Assembly (NCBI GenBank): GCA_003282205.1
Contig: QBZW01000006.1
Location: 44,673-108,672 of the forward strand
From: Pelagibacteraceae bacterium AG-337-G04
GTDB taxonomy: Bacteria; Pseudomonadota; Alphaproteobacteria; Pelagibacterales; Pelagibacteraceae
DNA: 64,000 bases
Direction of reading: 5' to 3'
Of the stretch, positions 50,970 through 60,346 are shown in pieces. The position numbers were made by a program, and so were the translations under genes. Each line of letters begins with the position of its first letter. Position 1 is the stretch's first letter. The notes beneath the pieces were generated by a model. That model saw only the letters and a list, made by a program, of their open reading frames with translations. It was not told where the DNA came from and made no database searches.

Positions 50970-52010
50970 TTACAGAGCTCCAGCTGCCTCTAACTGAGCT
51001 ACAAATCCATCCATGCCTTGTTCCATAAGAACTCTTTTGGCTACTTCTGGTTCAAAAGTACCTTTAGCGTCTAACCAGGCACCAATTGCACCTGCTCTCC
51101 ACTTAGTCATTTCCGCCTCTGTTGGCACATACCATTCTTTAGCAGATGCTTTAATTGCATCTTCACCATTCTTAATCCATGCGTTATCTAACTCGTTTAC
51201 TTTTTCTCCATAAGCATCGGCTGCCTGGTGTAACCATTTTCTCTGTTGGTCAGACAATGCATTATATTGTTTTGCGTCCATTGCTAGAATGTTTCCTGAC
51301 CACATTCCACCGATCTCTGTAAAATACTTAGCTACTTCGTGAAGTTTTGCTACATGCTGCCAAGGTGATGCTACATACTGACCTTCAACTACACCTGACT
51401 GTAGGCCTTGATATAATTGGCTCCAGTCATAAGGTGTTGGAGTTGCACCCCAATTTTTAACTAGCATGAACTCAACTGGACTTTTTGTAGTACGCCATTT
51501 CAGTCCCTTCATATCATCAGGTTCATGAACTGGTTTAGTTGCATTTCCAAGTTGTCTAAATCCACCACTTGAATATACAGAAAGGCAAATATGACCAGCA
51601 TTTTCAAGTGCGAGCTTACACTGTCTTTCAGCTAACCATTCATCTGAAATTCTTTTTGCATCTTCCAGTGATTTGAAAATGAAAGGCAAATCAAAAATTG
51701 CTAACTCTGGTCCAAAGTTACCATAGTTTGCAGTAGAACTAGTCCATAGAGCTATAAGTCCTTGATTGGCTTGTTCACCACATTTTTGCTCTGCACATAA
51801 GCTTCTTTGATAATGTGGCTCAATTTTCATTTTACCTCCAGATGCTTTTTCCATAGCTGGTATAAGAGCTTGATCTATAGCATCTCCAATTGGCATACCG
51901 AGTCTACCAGTTGTACCAAGCTTAAGAGTTACTTCTGCATAAGCAGCTTGGGCAAAGAAAGTAACTGCAATCACTGTAAGTAGTGACTTACAAATTTTTT
52001 TAATAAACAT
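50970..52010 (-). CDS. dctP: TRAP transporter substrate-binding protein (system 2)
   Basis: 346 residues with signal peptide ending FAQAAYA. VTLKLGTTGRLGMPIGDAIDQALIPAMEKASGGKMKIEPHYQRSLCAEQKCGEQANQG, PFIFKSLEDAKRISDEW, LKWRTTKSPVEFMLVKNWGATPTPYDWSQLYQGLQSGVVEGQ. The last block is the DctP ligand-binding region. The two cysteines in LCAEQKCG could form a disulfide. Ligand unknown; a sulfonate such as DHPS is possible given the HpsN-like enzyme at 58 kb. Confidence 0.92.
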   Translation of the reverse strand: MFIKKICKSLLTVIAVTFFAQAAYAEVTLKLGTTGRLGMPIGDAIDQALIPAMEKASGGKMKIEPHYQRSLCAEQKCGEQANQGLIALWTSSTANYGNFGPELAIFDLPFIFKSLEDAKRISDEWLAERQCKLALENAGHICLSVYSSGGFRQLGNATKPVHEPDDMKGLKWRTTKSPVEFMLVKNWGATPTPYDWSQLYQGLQSGVVEGQYVASPWQHVAKLHEVAKYFTEIGGMWSGNILAMDAKQYNALSDQQRKWLHQAADAYGEKVNELDNAWIKNGEDAIKASAKEWYVPTEAEMTKWRAGAIGAWLDAKGTFEPEVAKRVLMEQGMDGFVAQLEAAGAL

Positions 52011-52217
52011 ATAATTTCCTTTTAATTAATTGAATTATTAATATTTAAATTCATATTTAGAAGGAAGTAAAACAAAAAAGAAAATTTTATTATCAAAATA
52101 GGTTTGCAATCAAAAGTTGTATTAATAATTATTAGTTAATCTATTTATTTTAGTCTAAAGGTGCCTTAGATTTAAAATATAGAAATTAAATAAAACACAA
52201 TTTATAGAAAGAAATTT

Positions 52218-53705
52218 ATGAGCTCAGCAAACAAATATAAAGCAATATCAAATAAACTTAAATTTGAAGGAAGAGCATTCATTAATGGTAAATATGTAAA
52301 TGCTATTGATGGTAAAAAATTTGAAACTATCAACCCAGCAACTGGTCAAAAACTTTGTGCTGTTGCAAAATGTAATCATAAAGATGTCGATTTGGCGGTT
52401 AAAGTTTCAAGAAAAGCTTTCAATAGCGGAGTTTGGTCTAAAAGTTCACCCGAACATAGAAAAGAGGTTTTATTAAAATTTGCTGAATTACTAAGAAAAC
52501 AAGGTGATGAAAATTCAGTTTTAGAATGCGTAGATACGGGTAAGCTTATCGCTGACTGTATTAATGAAGTTGCAAATGACGCCCCAATGCATTTTCAGTG
52601 GTATGGAGAGTTAATTGATAAAGTATTTGGAAAAGTTGGTCCGACAGAACCATCTATAACTAGTTTAATTGTAAAAGAGCCAATAGGAGTTGTTGCTGGA
52701 ATTGTTCCTTGGAACTTTCCTTTAATGATGGCAGTATGGAAAATGGCGCCAGCTCTTGCAGCTGGGTGCTCAGTAATTATTAAACCAGCAGAAGATACGC
52801 CTCTCACGGCTATTAGAGTTGCTCAAATTGGAAAAGAGGCTGGAATACCAGATGGAGTATTGAATGTTCTCCCTGGTTATGGTGATGTTGGGGAAGCTCT
52901 GGGTCGACATAAAGATGTTGATGCGGTTTCTTTTACAGGTTCAACTGAAGTTGGTGGTTATTTTTTAAAATACTCGAGTGAAAGTAATTTAAAACCTGTC
53001 GCGTTAGAGATGGGAGGAAAAAGTCCATTTATAGTTTTAGAAGATGCTAAAATTACAGATGATTTAATTGATAATGCCATGAATTCTGCATTTTGGAACG
53101 GTGGACAAAACTGTTCCGCAAATATGAGACAGATAGTTCATAAAAAAGTTAAAGATGAATTTTTAGACAAAGTTATTAAAAAAATTAAAAAACTAAAAGT
53201 AGGAGATCCATTAGATTTGAAATCAAATATGGGATCTATGATTTCAAAAGGACATTTACAAACTGTTGATGGATATATCCAAAAAGGAATAGATGAGGGA
53301 GCAAAGCTTTTATCTGGAGGAGTTTCAAGTAAAAAACAAAAAGGTTTTTATGCAAGACCAACATTATTTGATGGATTAAAAGAGAATATGACCATCGCTC
53401 AAGAAGAAATATTTGGACCAGTGCTTGGTGTTTTAACTGTTAAAAATGATGAAGATGCTTTGAAAGTTGCTAGTAATTCCAAATACGGATTACATGCTAG
53501 TGTATTTACTCAAGACATCAACAGAGCATTTCATTTAGCTAAAAGTTTGCCCTGTGGAACTGTGTCAGTAAACACTTTTTCTGAGGGAGATATTAAAACT
53601 CCATTTGGAGGTTATAAGCAATCAGGTTCACTAAGTAGAGATCAAGGAACTGAGGCTCTCAATTCGTTTCTTCAAACAAAAACAATCTGGATAAGTCATA
53701 ACTAG
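52218..53705 (+). CDS. NAD(P)+-dependent aldehyde dehydrogenase
   Basis: 495 residues, standard length. PWNFPLMMAVWKMAPALAAGCSVIIKPAEDTPLTA, the cofactor loop FTGSTEVGGY, general-base Glu in ALEMGGKSPF, catalytic Cys in NGGQNCSANMRQ, EEIFGPVLGVL and FGGYKQSG. Resembles gamma-aminobutyraldehyde/betaine-aldehyde type enzymes, but the substrate is not identifiable. Followed after 3 bp by an epoxide hydrolase and an LDH2-family gene: a three-step catabolic operon. Confidence 0.92.
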   Translation: MSSANKYKAISNKLKFEGRAFINGKYVNAIDGKKFETINPATGQKLCAVAKCNHKDVDLAVKVSRKAFNSGVWSKSSPEHRKEVLLKFAELLRKQGDENSVLECVDTGKLIADCINEVANDAPMHFQWYGELIDKVFGKVGPTEPSITSLIVKEPIGVVAGIVPWNFPLMMAVWKMAPALAAGCSVIIKPAEDTPLTAIRVAQIGKEAGIPDGVLNVLPGYGDVGEALGRHKDVDAVSFTGSTEVGGYFLKYSSESNLKPVALEMGGKSPFIVLEDAKITDDLIDNAMNSAFWNGGQNCSANMRQIVHKKVKDEFLDKVIKKIKKLKVGDPLDLKSNMGSMISKGHLQTVDGYIQKGIDEGAKLLSGGVSSKKQKGFYARPTLFDGLKENMTIAQEEIFGPVLGVLTVKNDEDALKVASNSKYGLHASVFTQDINRAFHLAKSLPCGTVSVNTFSEGDIKTPFGGYKQSGSLSRDQGTEALNSFLQTKTIWISHN

Positions 53706-53708
53706 TTA

Positions 53709-54860
53709 ATGATCAAAAAATATAAAATAAGTGTGCCTAAAAGCACGCTTAATAATATCTATAAAAAAGTAAGAAATTATCCTTGGAGTGTTACTCAAAA
53801 AATGAATGGTTGGGAATATGGGACTAACTTAAACTATCTTAAAAGCATATCTAAATATTGGATTACAAAGTATAATTGGAAAAAATTTGAAAACAAAATC
53901 AATTCATTTAAAAATTATAAAACTAAAGTTGAAGACATAAATTTACATTTCATTTTTGAAAAGAGTAAAAATCCTAAATCTAAACCATTGTTACTTCTGC
54001 ATGGATGGCCAGGAAGTATATCTGAATTTTTAGACATCATTCCAAGAATTGCTCACCCAGAAAAATTTGGAGGTAAAATTGAAGATGGCTTTGATGTAAT
54101 TGTACCCTCTTTGCCAGGATTTGGATTTTCATCTCCTATCAAAAAAGCCTTGGGTCCGAGAAAAATAGGTAAAATACTAAATAAATTTATGGTTAAAAAT
54201 TTAGGTTATAATAAATATTTTGTACAAGGTGGTGACTGGGGAGCAACTATTGCTGGATGGATTGGTCTTGATAATTCTAAATATTGTAAAGGAATACATT
54301 TAAATTGTCTACCACTAAGACATCCAAAAGGACCAAAAAATACAAAGGAAAAAAAATGGGAAAAAAAATTTAATTATGATCAAATAACACAGGAGGGATA
54401 TAGAACTCAACAAGCTACAAAACCTCAAACTCTATCTTATGCAATGATTGACAGTCCTGTAGGAACAGCGGCATGGATTTTGGAAAAATTTCATGGTTGG
54501 TCAGATTTAAAAACAGGTAAGATTGAAAAAACATTTTCAAAAGATGAATTGTTATCAAATATAATGATTTATATAATAACTAAAAGCTTTAATACTGCTT
54601 CTTGGATATATTTTGGGAGAAGAAAAGAAGGTGGGAGATCTTTTCCAAAAAATTTTAAAAAAATACAAGTTCCTACTGCAATAGCAATTTTTCCAAAAGA
54701 AATGTTAGAATGGCCTCCAAGATCATATGTTAATAGAATTTTTAATATAAAAAGATGGAATAGATTTTCAAACGGTGGACATTTTGCTGCTTTGGAGGTA
54801 CCAGATATTTTAGTCAATGATATAACTTCATTTTTCAATAAAGATATAAAAAAACTTTAA
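53709..54860 (+). CDS. Epoxide hydrolase-like protein (EHN plus alpha/beta hydrolase)
   Basis: 383 residues. N-terminal epoxide hydrolase domain (about 1-100; YPWSVTQKMNGWEYGTNLNYLKSISKYW) and an alpha/beta hydrolase core: LLLHGWPGSISEF with the oxyanion HGWPG, nucleophile Asp in VQGGDWGATIAGW, and the C-terminal NGGHFAALEVPD with the catalytic His. This fits juvenile-hormone/microsomal-type epoxide hydrolases in bacteria. Hydrolyses an epoxide to a diol; substrate unknown. Stop abuts the next start. Confidence 0.88.
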   Translation: MIKKYKISVPKSTLNNIYKKVRNYPWSVTQKMNGWEYGTNLNYLKSISKYWITKYNWKKFENKINSFKNYKTKVEDINLHFIFEKSKNPKSKPLLLLHGWPGSISEFLDIIPRIAHPEKFGGKIEDGFDVIVPSLPGFGFSSPIKKALGPRKIGKILNKFMVKNLGYNKYFVQGGDWGATIAGWIGLDNSKYCKGIHLNCLPLRHPKGPKNTKEKKWEKKFNYDQITQEGYRTQQATKPQTLSYAMIDSPVGTAAWILEKFHGWSDLKTGKIEKTFSKDELLSNIMIYIITKSFNTASWIYFGRRKEGGRSFPKNFKKIQVPTAIAIFPKEMLEWPPRSYVNRIFNIKRWNRFSNGGHFAALEVPDILVNDITSFFNKDIKKL

Positions 54861-55865
54861 ATGGAAAAAAATAAACTTAAAAAAATTATTATTGAAATAT
54901 TTGAAAAATTTAAACTTTCAAAAAAGCATTCTGTAATATGTGCTGAAGCTATAATTAATGCTGAATTAGTGGGCGCCCCAACTCATGGATTATCAAGACT
55001 AAAAATGTATTGTGATCGTATTCAAAAAAAACTGATTAACCCAAAACCTAAAATCAAAATAAAAAATATTTCCAAATCTGTTACCCATATAAATGCCGAT
55101 GACAGCATTGGTTTCGTTGCGGCCGACACAGCCATAAAAAAAGCCATAAAAAATGCCAAAAAAACAGGAATAGGACTTGTAGCAGTTAAAAACAGTGGCC
55201 ATTACGGAATGTCAGGATATTACGCTGAACAAGCCGTAAAAAAAAATATGCTAACTTTGATCTTTACTAACGCACCTCCTGCAATTGCTCCACATGGAGC
55301 TATCAAATCTTTGTTTGGCACAAATCCAATTTGCTTTGGATCACCTACTGGTTCTAAAGTTCCATTTATCCTGGATACATCTGTATCAATGATTAACAGA
55401 GGGAAAATAAGAGTTGCATCAAGATCTAATTCAAAAATACCTGAGGGTGTTGCTTTAGATAAATTTGGTAATCCAACAACTAATGCTAAAAAAGCACTTG
55501 AAGGTGTTCAACTTCCAATAGCAGGTTTTAGGGGATCAGGACTCGCATGGATGGTAGACATATTAAGCGGCGTTTATACGGGGGGTAATCATGGAGGTAA
55601 AGTAAAAGATCCTTTTGATGATTTTTCAGGACCACAAAATATTGGTCACTTATTTATTGTAATAAAAGCAAACTTATTTCAACCAAATTATAAAAAAAGA
55701 ATAAAGGAAAATATTAAAAGAATAAAAAAACTTCCTAAACTAAAAGGACTAAATGAAATATTATATCCAGGAGAAAATAAGTATAGAAGATATAAAAAAA
55801 ACTTTAAATTTGAAATTGAAATTCCTAAAAATATAATGGAGGATATCCAAAATCTTCTTAAGTAG
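54861..55865 (+). CDS. Malate/L-lactate dehydrogenase (LDH2/MDH2) family oxidoreductase
   Basis: 334 residues. AELVGAPTHGLSRLKMY, IGLVAVKNSGHYGMSGYYAEQA, TNAPPAIAPHGAIKSLFGTNPICFGSP, LDTSVSMINRGKIR and FRGSGLAWMVDILSGVYTGG are the family's signatures. Members oxidise 2-hydroxy acids including malate, ureidoglycolate, 2,3-diketogulonate and sulfolactate (ComC). With suyAB elsewhere in the window, sulfolactate is one candidate substrate. Third gene of the aldehyde dehydrogenase operon. Confidence 0.87.
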   Translation: MEKNKLKKIIIEIFEKFKLSKKHSVICAEAIINAELVGAPTHGLSRLKMYCDRIQKKLINPKPKIKIKNISKSVTHINADDSIGFVAADTAIKKAIKNAKKTGIGLVAVKNSGHYGMSGYYAEQAVKKNMLTLIFTNAPPAIAPHGAIKSLFGTNPICFGSPTGSKVPFILDTSVSMINRGKIRVASRSNSKIPEGVALDKFGNPTTNAKKALEGVQLPIAGFRGSGLAWMVDILSGVYTGGNHGGKVKDPFDDFSGPQNIGHLFIVIKANLFQPNYKKRIKENIKRIKKLPKLKGLNEILYPGENKYRRYKKNFKFEIEIPKNIMEDIQNLLK

Positions 55866-55872
55866 ATATATT

Positions 55873-56208
55873 TTAACCTGTGCGTCCTAAATAATTTACC
55901 ATTACAACCCCAATTACAATTAAGCAAATACCGATTAACCCATAAAAATTAGGGACTTGATTATATTTAAACATCCCAAATAGTACTACACCCGCAACTG
56001 TTAACCCACTATAGGTTGAGTAACTAAACGCAACAGGAATTACGGTCATTGATTTAGCCAAAGAAATCATAGTCACAGTCATTAAAAGCAGACAAGCTAT
56101 GGTTGGTGTTAGTTTTGTGAAACCATCTGATATTTTAGCAAAACTGTTTGCAGCTATGCCCGTTGTTATCCCTAATGCTAAAATTAAATATCCTGTAAAT
56201 GGTTTCAT
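55873..56208 (-). CDS. SMR-family (EmrE-like) membrane protein lacking the essential glutamate
   Basis: 111 residues with four helices, the exact SMR size. Alignment by the SDGFTKL segment (EmrE SEGFTRL), and IPVAFSYSTYSGL (EmrE IPTGIAYAIWSGV), shows the fold family clearly. However, the position of EmrE Glu14 is Gly17 here and Trp63 is Tyr66; no acidic residue is in helix 1. A proton-coupled drug efflux mechanism is therefore unlikely. It could be a spermidine-type paired subunit, a lipid-related SMR member or a different-mechanism carrier; no second SMR gene is adjacent. Confidence 0.83.
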   Translation of the reverse strand: MKPFTGYLILALGITTGIAANSFAKISDGFTKLTPTIACLLLMTVTMISLAKSMTVIPVAFSYSTYSGLTVAGVVLFGMFKYNQVPNFYGLIGICLIVIGVVMVNYLGRTG

Positions 56209-56255
56209 GATAATATTATTAACTAATTATTAAATTTTACAATAAATGATTAATA

Positions 56256-57104
56256 TTAATTAGATCTTCTTAAAACAAAAATTAAAATAAAACCAGTTAT
56301 ATACATTATCAATGCATAAGCAGCTGTGGGTATAATATAACTAATTTCACTGAATATTTGAGTGGCAACAAATATAGCTAAAGTTCCATTTTGTAGACCA
56401 CATTCAATTGCAATGCACTTTCTTTGCTTAATGCCTGTTGTAGTAAATTTTGCTATATAATATGCAATTACCATCATTATTATGTTTAGCAACAAAACTG
56501 CAATTCCAGCTTGTTTGAGGTAATTAAATATATTTTCTCTTTCTTCAATCCAAATTGATGCAAAAACTATTACAAATAATAACGTTGTAATCCTTTCAAT
56601 AGTAGTAATATTTGAAGAAATAAAATTTTCGGCAAATTTTCTTATCATCATTCCCAAAATAACTGGAACAGTGACAACTAATGCCATTTTAAAAGCAATT
56701 CCAGTCATTGTTATATTTGTTGATATATCTGAAATACCTAACAGATCTGCAGATTTGAATATTATAAATGGTACAGAAATTATGCTAATCAAACTTATGA
56801 TTGCTGTTAAAGAAATAGACAAAGCAACATCACCGTTTGCAAATTTAGTCATTACATTTGATGTGACACCACCTGGTGCAGCAGCAATAATCATTACACC
56901 TAAAGCTATCTCTATAGGTAAATCTAATATTAATACAATTATGAATGCAACTATTGGTAATAGCATTAACTGACAAATAAAGCCAACTAAGAAATCTTTT
57001 GGATAATTGATCACTCTTAAGAAATCCCGCCCTGTCAATCCTAATCCAAGACCTAACATTATAAGAGCTAGAGCGATCGGAGCTATTTTAGTAACTACTT
57101 CCAC
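56256..57104 (-). CDS. Bile acid:sodium symporter (BASS) family transporter
   Basis: 282 residues with about nine helices. GLGLTGRDFLRVINYPKDFLVGFICQLMLLP, IIAAAPGGVTSNVMTKFANGDVALSISLTA and RKCIAIECGLQNGTLAIFVA carry the BASS signature (PGG and ECGLQN sodium-site motifs). Likely imports an organic anion with Na+; substrate not identifiable. Divergent from the phosphotransacetylase. Confidence 0.9.
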   Translation of the reverse strand: MEVVTKIAPIALALIMLGLGLGLTGRDFLRVINYPKDFLVGFICQLMLLPIVAFIIVLILDLPIEIALGVMIIAAAPGGVTSNVMTKFANGDVALSISLTAIISLISIISVPFIIFKSADLLGISDISTNITMTGIAFKMALVVTVPVILGMMIRKFAENFISSNITTIERITTLLFVIVFASIWIEERENIFNYLKQAGIAVLLLNIIMMVIAYYIAKFTTTGIKQRKCIAIECGLQNGTLAIFVATQIFSEISYIIPTAAYALIMYITGFILIFVLRRSN

Positions 57105-57167
57105 TATTTATCCTTATATCAATAATAGTATATTAGTTTTTTTATTTATTTAGTATATATAAATTCA

Positions 57168-58079
57168 ATGCTTTCAGATAAATCAACAGTTTGTCCAATT
57201 AATTTACTAGATATTTCTAGCCAAAAAAGAGGAGCTAAAGCAGCAATTGTAAATGCAGGCAAAAGACTTCCCATGCTGTCTGTAATGGACTCAGTAAAAG
57301 AAAAATTAATAATTCCCGTTTTAATTGGTGATGAAATAGAAATTAAAAAAAATGCTGAGGAATTAAAATTTGATATTTCTGATTTTGAAATAATTAATGA
57401 GCCAATTGAAAATAACACAGCTAAAATTGCTGCAAAGCTTGCCGGTAATGGACATGTAAACATAATAGTCAAAGGTCACATACATACAGATATTTTAATG
57501 AAAGAGGTTTTATTAAGAAAATATAATTTAATCGGTAAAAAGAGATTGAGTCATATTTGGCATATGACGTTAGATAAAGATGATAAGCCATTAATAATAA
57601 CTGATGGAGCTTTAAATGTTAATCCAAATGTTAAAACAAAAATGCATATTTTGAAAAATGTAGTTGATTTTTGCCATAGAATAAACATTGCAAAACCCAA
57701 AATTTCAATTTTGTCTGCAACAGAGGAAGTTTTGGATAGCATGCAAAGCTCAATTGATGCTAAAGAAATATGTGAATTAGCTAAGAAAGAAAATTTAAAC
57801 GCAGATATATTCGGCCCACTTGCCTTTGACAATAGTGTGTCAAAAAAATCAGCAGAGATAAAAGGTATTCAAAATATAGTAGCTGGAGACGCCGATGTAT
57901 TACTAGTTCCAAATGTTGAAACAGGAAATGCCCTTGTTAAAATGATGATTTATTTTATGGGTGCATGTGCGGCAGGAGTGGTTATAGGAGGGAAAGTTCC
58001 TGTGGTAATTACAAGCAGATCAGATGATGCGACAGCAAGACTAGCTTCTATTGCTGCAGCTGTGGTAGCTTTAGACTAA
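57168..58079 (+). CDS. Phosphate acetyl/butyryltransferase family protein
   Basis: 303 residues, the short form without the N-terminal DRTGG domain. Motifs: GHVNIIVKGHIHTDILMKEVL, IITDGALNVNPNVKTK, ADIFGPLAFDNSVSKKSAEIKGI, AGDADVLLVPNVETGNALVKMMIYF and PVVITSRSDDATARLAS. Converts acyl phosphate to acyl-CoA. Because Xsc at 11 kb makes acetyl phosphate, this may be the Pta that captures it. Phosphate butyryltransferase is the alternative. No strong ribosome site visible. Confidence 0.87.
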   Translation: MLSDKSTVCPINLLDISSQKRGAKAAIVNAGKRLPMLSVMDSVKEKLIIPVLIGDEIEIKKNAEELKFDISDFEIINEPIENNTAKIAAKLAGNGHVNIIVKGHIHTDILMKEVLLRKYNLIGKKRLSHIWHMTLDKDDKPLIITDGALNVNPNVKTKMHILKNVVDFCHRINIAKPKISILSATEEVLDSMQSSIDAKEICELAKKENLNADIFGPLAFDNSVSKKSAEIKGIQNIVAGDADVLLVPNVETGNALVKMMIYFMGACAAGVVIGGKVPVVITSRSDDATARLASIAAAVVALD

Positions 58080-58120
58080 ATGAATATTGAAAAAAATAAT
58101 AATTAAATTAGAATTTAAAG

Positions 58121-59407
58121 ATGGCAATAACATATTTAAAAAAATCACCAAAAACTTCGTCAACAGATGACACAAAAACTAGAGAAATTGTAGAGAATAT
58201 TTTAAAGGACATTGAGAGAACAAAAGAAGAAGGATGTATCGAATTATCAAAAAAATTTGATAAATATGAAGGTGAAGTAATTGTTACAAGAGAAAAAATT
58301 GAGCAAATTAAAAAGAATTTAGATCCTAAAACAAAAGATGATATTCAATTTTCTCATGAAAGAGTTAGAAAGTTTGCTGAAGCACAATTAAAAAATTATG
58401 GTCAAGATTTTGAGGTAGAGCTATCTGATGGTTTGTTTGCTGGTCAAAAATTAATTCCTGTTAATACGGCTGGATGTTACGTGCCAGCAGGAAGATATGC
58501 TCACATTGCATCTGCAGTTATGAGTGTAACTACTGCTAAAGTCGCTGGTGTTAAAAATATTATTGTTTGTAGTTCGCCAAAACCTGATGTTGGTGTGCAT
58601 CCTGCTATTGTTTATACTGCTGATTTATGTGGAGCTGATGTAATAATGAATTTGGGTGGAGTTCAAGCTATTGCTGCAATGACCTATGGTCTTTTTGGTA
58701 ATGCTCCAGCAGATATGCTTGTTGGTCCTGGAAACCAATTTGTTGCAGAATCAAAAAGAATTTTATTTGGCAAAGTAGGTATAGATCTATTTGCAGGTCC
58801 AACTGAGATTGCAGTTATAGCAGATGAAACTGCAGACCCAGAGCTAGTTGCTTTTGATTTAGTCGGCCAAGCAGAGCATGGTTATAATTCTCCAGCTTGG
58901 TTATTTACAAAAAGTAAAAAATTAGCAGAGTATGTAATTCAAAGGGTTCCAGAATTAATTGCAGATTTACCAGATTTACCAAGAGAAAATTCAGGAGCTG
59001 CATGGAGAGACTATGGTGAAGTTATTTTATGCGACACAGATGAAGAATTGGCAAAAATTAGTGATGAATACGCACCTGAACATTTAGAAATTCAAACTAA
59101 AAACCTTCAATGGTTTCATGACCGATTAAAGAACTATGGATCATTATTTATTGGAGAGGAAACTACAGTTGCTTATGGAGATAAATGCTCAGGAACCAAT
59201 CATATTTTACCAACAAAAGGTGCAGGAAAATACACAGGTGGTTTATTTGTAGGAAAATTCATTAAAACATTGAGTTTTCAAAGAATGACTAAAGAGTCTA
59301 CTAAAGAAGTGGGTGCAGCTTGTGCTAGAATTTCAAGATATGAAGGAATGGAGGCTCATGCAAGAACAGGAGATGTTAGACTTAGAAAATACGGATTTCA
59401 AAATTAG
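58121..59407 (+). CDS. hpsN: Sulfopropanediol 3-dehydrogenase (HisD superfamily)
   Basis: 428 residues of the histidinol dehydrogenase superfamily. The residues that separate HpsN from HisD are of the HpsN type: YVPAGRYAHIASAVMS, VGPGNQFVAESKRILFG, GIDLFAGPTEIAVIADETADPELVAFDLVGQAEHGYNSPAWL, and ILPTKGAGKYTGGLFVGKFIKTLSFQR. HpsN oxidises dihydroxypropanesulfonate to (R)-sulfolactate, the substrate of SuyAB at 12.5-14 kb. No other his genes are nearby. 41 bp from the phosphotransacetylase. Confidence 0.82.
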   Translation: MAITYLKKSPKTSSTDDTKTREIVENILKDIERTKEEGCIELSKKFDKYEGEVIVTREKIEQIKKNLDPKTKDDIQFSHERVRKFAEAQLKNYGQDFEVELSDGLFAGQKLIPVNTAGCYVPAGRYAHIASAVMSVTTAKVAGVKNIIVCSSPKPDVGVHPAIVYTADLCGADVIMNLGGVQAIAAMTYGLFGNAPADMLVGPGNQFVAESKRILFGKVGIDLFAGPTEIAVIADETADPELVAFDLVGQAEHGYNSPAWLFTKSKKLAEYVIQRVPELIADLPDLPRENSGAAWRDYGEVILCDTDEELAKISDEYAPEHLEIQTKNLQWFHDRLKNYGSLFIGEETTVAYGDKCSGTNHILPTKGAGKYTGGLFVGKFIKTLSFQRMTKESTKEVGAACARISRYEGMEAHARTGDVRLRKYGFQN

Positions 59408-59412
59408 TTAAG

Positions 59413-60312
59413 TCAGATTCTAGAAAATAGTAAAATTGTAACCCCAAAAACAAATATTATTATACCAATTATTTCAGTAACTCTTACTTTTTCTCTAAAA
59501 AAATATCTTGAAGAAAAATAACTGAATAATAATTCAATTTGGCCAACTGCTCTAACGAATGAGGCTTGTATTAGTGTAAATGCATAAAACCAAGATAAAG
59601 ATGCAAAAAATCCACCAATCCCTATTAACATACAATCGTATTTGTCGTTATAAAGTTTTTTAAATTCTTTTTTCTCAAATAATAGAAGATAAATAGTTAA
59701 AATTATAGTTGGTATCAAAAGTCCAAATAATAAAGTTGCTATTACTTTTTCTATGTTTGAATTGAAGTTTTCTAATGATAATGCAGCAGATCTAAAATAA
59801 ACAATACTTAAAGCTAAAAATAAACCTGATATTAACCCTATTAATGTAGTTTTTGAAAATATGTTTTGTAAAAATAATTTTAAATCTTTAATAGATAAGA
59901 TTATTACTCCTAATGTTGAAATTACAATTCCACTTATTCCTAATTTACTTAGCTTTTCATTAAGTATTAAATATTCAAATATTGCAACTTGCACAACTTC
60001 AGTTTTGCTTAAAGAAGTACCTACAACAAAGTTTGAAAACTTAAAAAGATACAATAGGACAAATGTAAATATTACTTGAAAAATCGATGCCATTGTAACA
60101 TCAATCAAAAAACCAGGCTGGTTAATCACTTCTACTAAAACAGAAAAATCTCTAAAATATATAAAAAAAAAAATTAAAGCCAAGGGTAATGCAAAAGAAA
60201 ATCTTACATAGGTCGATGCAATAGTGGAGACTTCTTTATTAATTTTTTTCTGAAAAGAAGATCTTAGATTTTGAAAAAATGCAGCTATAATTGTAACAAC
60301 TATCCAGTTCAT
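59413..60312 (-). CDS. EamA-type DMT superfamily transporter
   Basis: 299 residues with ten predicted helices in two EamA repeats: ISTIASTYVRFSFALPLALIFFFIY early and YLILNEKLSKLGISGIVISTLGVIILS / YFFREKVRVTEIIGIIIFVFGVTILLF at the repeat ends. Exporter or importer of small metabolites; substrate unknown. Confidence 0.85.
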   Translation of the reverse strand: MNWIVVTIIAAFFQNLRSSFQKKINKEVSTIASTYVRFSFALPLALIFFFIYFRDFSVLVEVINQPGFLIDVTMASIFQVIFTFVLLYLFKFSNFVVGTSLSKTEVVQVAIFEYLILNEKLSKLGISGIVISTLGVIILSIKDLKLFLQNIFSKTTLIGLISGLFLALSIVYFRSAALSLENFNSNIEKVIATLLFGLLIPTIILTIYLLLFEKKEFKKLYNDKYDCMLIGIGGFFASLSWFYAFTLIQASFVRAVGQIELLFSYFSSRYFFREKVRVTEIIGIIIFVFGVTILLFSRI

Positions 60313-60346
60313 CTTAGTTTAACAATGGTCAAGATCAAAAAGTGAT

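Noticed and set aside
49594..52010. Raised GC content as evidence of a transferred island for the whole TRAP system 2
   Set aside because: Hand counts of 60-base lines give about 38-45 percent there, but the TRAP system 1 permease reaches similar values because of Gly/Ala codons. Only the arginine codon bias in dctM stands out.
58121..59407. Histidinol dehydrogenase (hisD)
   Set aside because: The YVPAGRYAHIASA and GPGNQFVAESKR motifs and the C-terminal TKGAGKYTGGL region fit HpsN better, and no his genes are adjacent.
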